DNA from: Macrocystis pyrifera
Taxonomy: Eukaryota; Sar; Phaeophyceae; Laminariales; Laminariaceae
Direction of reading: 5' to 3'
Assembly: GCA_031763025.1 (NCBI GenBank)
Contig: JASSKH010000031.1
Location: 1,364,001-1,428,000, forward strand
Length of the DNA stretch: 64,000 bases
Below the pieces are notes generated by a model, which saw only the letters and a program-made list of their open reading frames with translations, had not been told where the DNA came from and searched no databases. Of this stretch, positions 1-7,852 are shown piece by piece. The position numbers and the translations under genes are program-made. Each line of letters starts with the position of its first letter. Positions within the stretch are counted from its first letter, which is position 1.

Positions 1-52
1 GTTCTCCTGGTCCATCATGTTCCGAGACACAGCCATCAGCCTTGTGGCAGTC
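1..52 (-). repeat. Degenerate copy of DHAD exon 8 3' edge in intron 8
   Basis: Read on the minus strand this resembles codons [17 protein letters not shown] (shared blocks TGCCACAAGGC and CGGAACATG). The donor GT has become GA and the frame is broken, so it is not an exon. Confidence 0.75.
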
Positions 53-225
53 CTTTACGCCACTCACTCACTCTGACCGGAAACCTAACGATCGTTTCGA
101 CATTCAGTTTAGCACCAAAACGGTCTCTACATTTCTGACCAGATTTGGTACACACGACATATTTTATACCAGGCACCTAAAGACCGCCCACAACCCCCCC
201 CCCCCCTCCCCTCTCTCTGCTTCAC

Positions 226-333
226 CTTCTCCAACATGTTCCGGACGGCCATAGCGGCCTTGTGGCACTCCTCCTTCTTCATCGGGTCGTCGGCGGGGGT
301 AGAGCTGGAGTAAGGAAGCGTCATGCCCAAAGC
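226..333 (-). CDS. ilvD: DHAD exon 8 (last exon in window)
   Basis: 36 codons: [20 protein letters not shown] then [16 protein letters not shown]. Acceptor GTGACAG|GCT and donor AAG|GTGAAG. A degenerate copy of its 3' edge occupies positions 1-52. The next true exon is outside the window. Confidence 0.95.
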
Positions 334-3300
334 CTGTCACAATTCGCACGCATATCAGCATGCATACCGTACGTCGTTTTCTCAGCCTTTGCGCTCTGGT
401 ATAAAGGAGTACCGGGCTTTTCACAACAAAAAAGGGCCTCCCACTACGGGGGACCATAGTAAAAATAGGACCAAATATCGATAGTGAAAATAGGAAAATA
501 TTGTGTGTACCGTAGGTCCTATATACTACGGTTCCCCGTAATAGTACAAGCGAAACGGTTTCAAAAGTAACTCAAGCTTGATTTTTCCGAGAAGCTAAGA
601 AATTCGGGAGCGGTTAAAACCGACGATATTAGGGTGCAACAGGCCCGTTCTCGAAAACCAAAACCTTGCAGCGGCCGGTATTCCGGTTTTTCTTTCAGAG
701 GGCCCCCGCACTAGACAGTAGTGGTCCCTCCATAATGCCGGTCGAGTAGTGCCGGCTGTGGCCGCTAAATATAATGCCGGTGAAATGGCTTGGCGCAGGT
801 GCGATCAACTACTGTAGTCAGTGTGGCAGTGTGCGGGAGTAATTAGTGTCGGTTGCCGCAATAACAGTGCCGACCGGTACTGCTGCTGTTGGGTGGTGCA
901 TACCGGCAGTATAGAGGGACATGCCACTACGTACTGCTGTACCTCGATTGCGCTAGCCATGGTGTTGGCGGTATACATGCCTCCGCAGGCGCCGGGGCCG
1001 GGGCAAGCGTTCTCCACGATCGTCTGCCGCTCGTCCTGCGAAACAGTAGAATTTTGGAAAGAAAAAAAAACGGGAAACAAGGCGGCGGGTACAAATGATG
1101 CGTACGTACTCGTATACCAGGTACCAGGAATCGTTTTATTTCTTTTAAATACTTTTTTTTTTTTCGTTTCAATATGAAATCGACTTCTACTTCACGTATA
1201 CAACATCATACTTTAATCGGGTTTTTAATTGAACAACAAAAAAGGCGAACACTACGAGTATAACGACGGGTGTGAGACGACTTTTTTTGTTTAAAAAGAA
1301 GAGAAAAGAACAAACAACAGGAGACTTTGAAGAATGAAATGCGTCGAAGATCGTTTGGTCGCAGACGAGGAGCGCCTCTCTAAAAGGGAACACCATTTTT
1401 TTATTTTCTTTCTACTAGTGCAGGAGTAGGGCTACTGTTAGAAGCGGGTCTACTGCCGCAGTGTTAGTATCAATAGTAGTAGATGGCCTGCGGGTCGAAG
1501 CAATTCTACTGCTGCCGTGCCATACGTAAAACAGCGGCGAACTGCTTTGTAGACGTTAACAGCGTCTCTACTGCTCTACATATGACGTGCTCTACTTGCA
1601 GGAAACAACCCTGTTGACGGCTTCCCAATGGCTTTTCGGAATCTGGAATCTCGCCCCCCCCGCTGCAGGGGGTGAGATTGATACAAGCTTAAATTGAACG
1701 TTCAGGTCGATTAGTTTCACATGCATCCGAAGTCTGACGCTTCCACGAGAAGTTTTGCGGGAGGAAAACCGCGTTTATGTTGTAAAAAAATCGAGATTCC
1801 ATGTTCCAGATTCTCGAAACGGGCTTTACTGGTGTGCAACCATACGACGTGTTTTACTTGCAGGAAACAACCCTGTTGACGAAGTAGTAGCGTTACTGGG
1901 ATTAATCCGCTACTTCCTACTGTAGTACTATTGTCACAGCACACAGACAAACCACAATATGAAGAGCTACACACTGGTAAAAAGAATCGACATCTAGTGC
2001 CGTACGAGCAGCAGTAGGCCTACTGTCAGAAGCAGCGCCACACGCTGCTGCAGCAGTAGATCTACTGTTGGAAACGCATGATTGATGGGGGGTGGGGCTG
2101 CTACACAGCGTACCGGTCGAGCTGCTGGTTTACTATCATAGTACACATGATTACATCGTGAAAATATCGCTATACAGCAGGGTTGTAAATCGCGACTATT
2201 AATAGATTTATCATCATCGCGAAACACAATCTACCGACACTTGCACTGGCACTGGCACTATGATGCAGCCCACCTCGGAAATCCTGTCGTAAGCGAACTC
2301 CCCGTAAGCCTGGAAGGCCGAGACAATGTCCAGCGACTCGCCCGAAGCCTTGCCCGCGCGTATGGTGCCTCCGTAAACCTTGGCGGACGATCAGGGTCAG
2401 CATATGGGAGGGCATTTGTTACCTTTCAAAGTCGAACTTTGTGGGTAAAACACTGCGCGGGACGCTTGTTGCCGAGACAACACAACTCAGGACAACTATT
2501 CGTAATAAGAAACAGGAAATGTTGACCTACGGCGGATGAATCGGTTTCTTATATAGTGCAGTATGTGTTAACTTCTGTACTACAACTTTCGGGTTTATTA
2601 CCTCTTTATAAATATTAGCGATAGCTTTCGGGTTTGTATTGTTCGTTTTCTTATTACTGTTAATAGTAGGTGTACTGTACCAGGTATTCACTGCGCTTGC
2701 CGTATACTGGTATGGAGTAATGCAGCAAACAATTGGGGCAAAGGAGAAGGAAATTACACGACGTTCCGTGACCTGATACTACGGATTGGTGCAAAAATCG
2801 CAGATTCTGGGAGAGACCGCGGCTTAAGAAACCACAATTTCTCCTAAATGAAAAATACTATTACAGGGGACCATATTAAATAGGACCTACGGTACGCACA
2901 ACAATCTATACTTTTTGCTTTTTCAGAAACAATATTTGGTCCCATTTACTATGGTCCCCCGTAATTTTATACACTACTGTAGTATCATATTACGGAAAGG
3001 CTGAAAGTCGCCCTGACAGGCCCAAAATATTCAGGACTGATCACGGGTCGGGTACACAAATTCGCGGGTCGGGTCGGGTCGAGCCGGGTCAGGGTGACCC
3101 GACCCGTGACACTTCGAAATACTTCGAAAACCTCCTGCCCTGATCCGACCCATGATATTATGAAGACCTCCTGAGCCCTGATAGCGATATTCGCTCTGTC
3201 ACTACTGATAGCAGCTACAGTACGTGCCGTTGGCCAACGGTACCTCTAAGGGCAACGATACTCAACGGTAACCAAATGTTCAACGCCAACGGTAAGTTTT

Positions 3301-6300
3301 CACGTAGTCAACGGTTGCGTTATATATGGTCAACGGTAACTTCTTGGCCAACGGTAACATTTTGGCCAACGGTAACCACATAGTCACCGGTAACCGCATG
3401 GCCAACGGTAACCACACGGCCAACGGTAACTTTTTGGGCAGCGGTAACTTCACGGTCAGCGCCAACGGCAACTCCATGGTCAACGGTACTGTAATCATAT
3501 CATATAGATCAACGACAAACTCCACGACCAACGGCAAACACGCTAGGAGGGGGGTCTTTTTAAGCGCATCAAAGCAACTCTTTGGGCCTGATTGTACTGG
3601 CTTTAATACCGGGCGGTCAGTCAAGGAGGCAAACCTATTAATACCATTTTTGTCGAACCCTAACTAGTTGTGTATTAACCCTTTCGGGACTCCAAAAATG
3701 GGAATAAAATATCGAAAAATTTGGTGTTACCAACCGTGCACAGGTAGGGTCAGGTTGCGCTCCGTCCCGCACAACTCCTTGCATTGTAAATAACCATGAA
3801 AAAGTAGGACACCAATTGTATCTTGCCCCAATCAGGCAGTGGCCGTTGCTGGAGTAGTCGTTACTCCTTCCCGTCTCGTCTTGTCTCTCCTCTCAAGTCT
3901 CCAGAGGGGTGTAAGTCCAATGGCCGAACAAGACATCGAAGCCAACGGTAACGTCACAATCAACGGCTCTCTCTCTCTCTCACCATGATGGAGGGGCGGT
4001 TGACCCTTCCCATAGCGATGAGGCACCCAGGCATGTTCTTGTCACAGCCCGGGATAGCGATGTTGGCGTCGTACCACTGCCCCCCCATGACCGTCTCGAT
4101 AGAGTCGGCGATAATGTCGCGGGACTGTAGAGAGAAGGACATCCCTGTGGCGAGATAAGGGGAGAAAAATAATAGAAACATAAGAAACTATGGTACTAAA
4201 TAAAAGCAAGAAGGTACGAACATACGAAAATACGAAAATCACGCGAAAATAAATAACAACGTACGAAAACAAGAAAATCAGGAGGAACAAAATAGGGAAA
4301 TAAAAAATAGGAGCATAAAGAAAAACAAAAAAATACGAAGTAAGGGTAAAATAAGTAAGAGAACAGACAACAAGGGGCCCATTAAATAAGATAACAGGAA
4401 AATACACGGAGAAAATCAAGAAGAAAACAAGAAAACAAGGATACACGAATTTACGAAATAAGAAAATCGGCAATGATGTCGCGGGACTGGAGACAGGAGG
4501 GCATCCCTGCGTCGAGTAGGAAGGAATTACAAACACATCTGAAAATAAGACGATAAGAAAGCATACACCTGGTACGTGAATAACAAAACAAGATAACAAG
4601 AAAATAAGAAAATAAGAAAATACGAAAAAAAAAAGAGAGACGAGGTAAAAAAAAACGACAGAAAAATAGGATAGGACAATCGGGGACGATGTCGCGGAAC
4701 TGGAAAGAGAAGGACACCCCGAAAGAAAACAAAATTAAGAGAATGTTGCTTACAACACAAGAAAGCCTGAAAATCGGCGATGATTATGTCGCTGCACCAC
4801 AGAGAGGACATCCTTGTGCCGAGCGAGGATCGAGGAGGAAGCAAAACATGGTTAAGAAGCGACCAAAACAAACAAAAACAAAAAACACGCGGAAAGGCTT
4901 AGGCGTCATCAAAACAAGGCAAATACATGCAAATCACTGAATTCGGCCGTACATCTTCTCTGACAGGTGTACGATGGTTGTGGTTCCCTCGTAAGAAACC
5001 TGAACTCAGATGTCAGCCTAACGGCATTCTTCTGGCGGGGCGACAAGGAAGTAGATTCCTTACAAATTCCCATATGTATAGAAGGCGAGCGCCTAGGTTA
5101 CATACATACTTTCTTATTTTATGTAGCTCAGTTATGGGGTAGATTTCTTAAAAGCCTGTTTTTCTCACGAAAGCGTCGATACTGCTGTATAAACATCTAT
5201 AGATGATGAAGTTTGCACCTGGTCTGCCCGATGCCTGCCCTCTTTTCCGACCTATATACGCACCTGGTACATCTTTACCGACCGCCATCTTTACCTACGT
5301 GCGTCGATGGTCACGAAAAACATAAACACACAATAGGTGACATCGTGACACATGATATTAATGGTGCAGTACGCCAAATGTTGCCAAGGGCGAGACAGAG
5401 AGAGTCATAGCCATAGCCATAGCCATAGCAAAACACGCAAGATAACATCCCCCCTGATACGAAGTTCCGAGCAGATTTACTCGATGACAAGGGTGGTAGT
5501 TTTGGGAAGACAGATCTCGACGAGATAAAGCTTCCATAGACGCACCGCGCGGCGTCTGCGCTCGCTCCGTTGATAATCAAACTAGCTCTAGAAATTAGTT
5601 AGTCCGAGGAGGTGCGTTATCTTGCGTGTTACATGTAAGGGACGCGCTTCATGGGCGAAGGGCTAGATAACCCCATGGGAGCATTTTGCCATTCTCTCGT
5701 GAATCCTTTCAGTACTGCAGTGTGCACGAACCAAAAATTGACTCTAATTGCAAGCGTTTTTAGTGTTTTTCATGCCCATATTGGGAGTGCTCTCTTAAAT
5801 GGGTTAATCCCGTTGAAATCAAACCATGGCACACGAAAAGGACCGTTTACTGCCAAAAAAACATGTTTGCATCGGACACAAGAATTCCGAAACAAAAAAA
5901 AAACAGCCGGGGTCAACGCTCCGGTCGCTTATATATTATACATACCATACGGACGCACCTGGTATTATATATGACACGTGTTGTATACACCCAAAAAACC
6001 ATAACACATGAAAATACACTCCGAATAACTCGAATACAGTGCTCAAGTAACCAAAGGTAACTTTCCAGCCCAGAGCGGCATAATCGGTTTCGGTTCACCC
6101 ACCGCTGGTACCCATGGAGATGCCGTCAGAAACGCCGATGGTGTTGAACCGGTACCCCACCATCCCCTCCCCGACAACGCCGTCCTTAGCCTGCAGAGTG
6201 ACACAACACACCGACGGAAAAAAATACCATCGGCAATATTATCGCAGAGTATTATCCTACCTGGTATTACATTTATCGTAGTCTAAACTATTCATACGCA

Positions 6301-6790
6301 TTAGTGTTCGACTATACCTGGTACTGTGTTAGTACGTGGCACGTAATAAGGTATCGGAAAACATTGTCAGGAATTTACTGTCGGAAATTGCTACTGTTGT
6401 GTACCAGGTATCGTAAGCTGTTGATAGTGTACTATTCTTTTAGTAGTAAATGTGATCGCCAAATGTTATCCCACAAATGTTATCGTACTATATTATCGCA
6501 AAACCAGGGAGGGGGGGGGGGGGGGGTCATCAGGAGGGCATTGACCCCCCCCTCTCCCTCCCCTCGTGTGGCCTGTGCACGTCCAGTATTATCAATAGCA
6601 AAAACCACCCAACCCCCCCCCCCGTCCCTCGGGATAAGACTAGCAAAAAGTTTCTATGTAATTTATGGAAACAACGTAATGAGCGCCCAATTGTTGGAGG
6701 TGTCTCTATTAGGAGTAGGAACGGTGCTCCGTCTCGAAAGGGATGCGTGGTCAATGGTCAAATGACTAAGGCAAGCAACAAATGATGAGT

Positions 6791-6822
<32 letters not shown>

Positions 6823-7821
6823 TTCTCCTCCCTCCTCACCTCCTTAGCGAGGTCGAGAAGGTGCATGTTGCAAGGGTTGCCTTCGAACCAAACGCTCGAG
6901 ATGCCCACCTGAGGTTGACAAACAAAAAAAACAAGAATTTGTCGAGAGGGGCAAACAGAGGCGTTTTTTATTGGTCCTTCAGGGCACATAGAATCGAAGG
7001 GGAGGGGGCGAAAAAATAGTGGTACCTAGTACACACATCAAGAAGGAGGAGGGCAATGTGCACAACCTTGCCCCAGCTTCGACAAAACAGAGAAAATATA
7101 TTCGACCTTCAATCAATAACTGTCTAACCCTACTCCCCACCGCCCGTGGGCTATTAACCGTTATGCCTGGGAAAATTCTCGGAAAACTAAGTAATTTGCA
7201 TGCTGTGAGGACTATCAACCATTTTGTCGAAGAGTTTGCAAGTCGTAAAAAAAACATTACAGGCAAAATCACCTCAAGCCAGCGAGAAGATTTTTCCCCC
7301 CCAGCGCCACCGTAAGAAAAAGCGGAGAACTTTCTGCACCCGGGACTGTCAGACAGTCAGACACTGCTGGGCAAGGTGTTTTTTATCCCGCAGATAAAAA
7401 ATCGACCCAGTAGCCAAATCAGCAGTTGCGAGAGAGGCGACTGCAGAAACCCAATGCTTCGTACGAAGCTATCGAGAGACGGAAGCTTACGGTAGGAAGG
7501 GGTACTACTTTCAACCGTTTGGGTGCTTGAGTGTCCAGCGATTATGACGCTCAAACGCCAAGGAAAATAACAAAAAAGTCCGATACAGCAGTCCCCCACC
7601 ACAATTTTCGAGACCGAGAGAGGCGTGGGTGGGGGGTACTCTAAAATCAAGAACAAGAAACGTAGACGATCTAAATCCATCAAGGCTACGGGGCACTTGC
7701 AGGTGGGGTGGCGGTGGTGATGGTGGTAAGGGTAGTGATGGTGGTGGTGGGAGGGGGGGGGGGGGGGGGGAGGTGGTGGGGGTGGGGCGGGTTTGTGGTG
7801 GTGGCGTGGGCGGAAGTGGTG

Positions 7822-7852
<31 letters not shown>

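Noticed and set aside
6103-6115. Earlier DHAD exon 4 donor at ATGG|GTACCA
   Set aside because: Phase would also fit, but it deletes three conserved residues (TxG) that the downstream donor restores.
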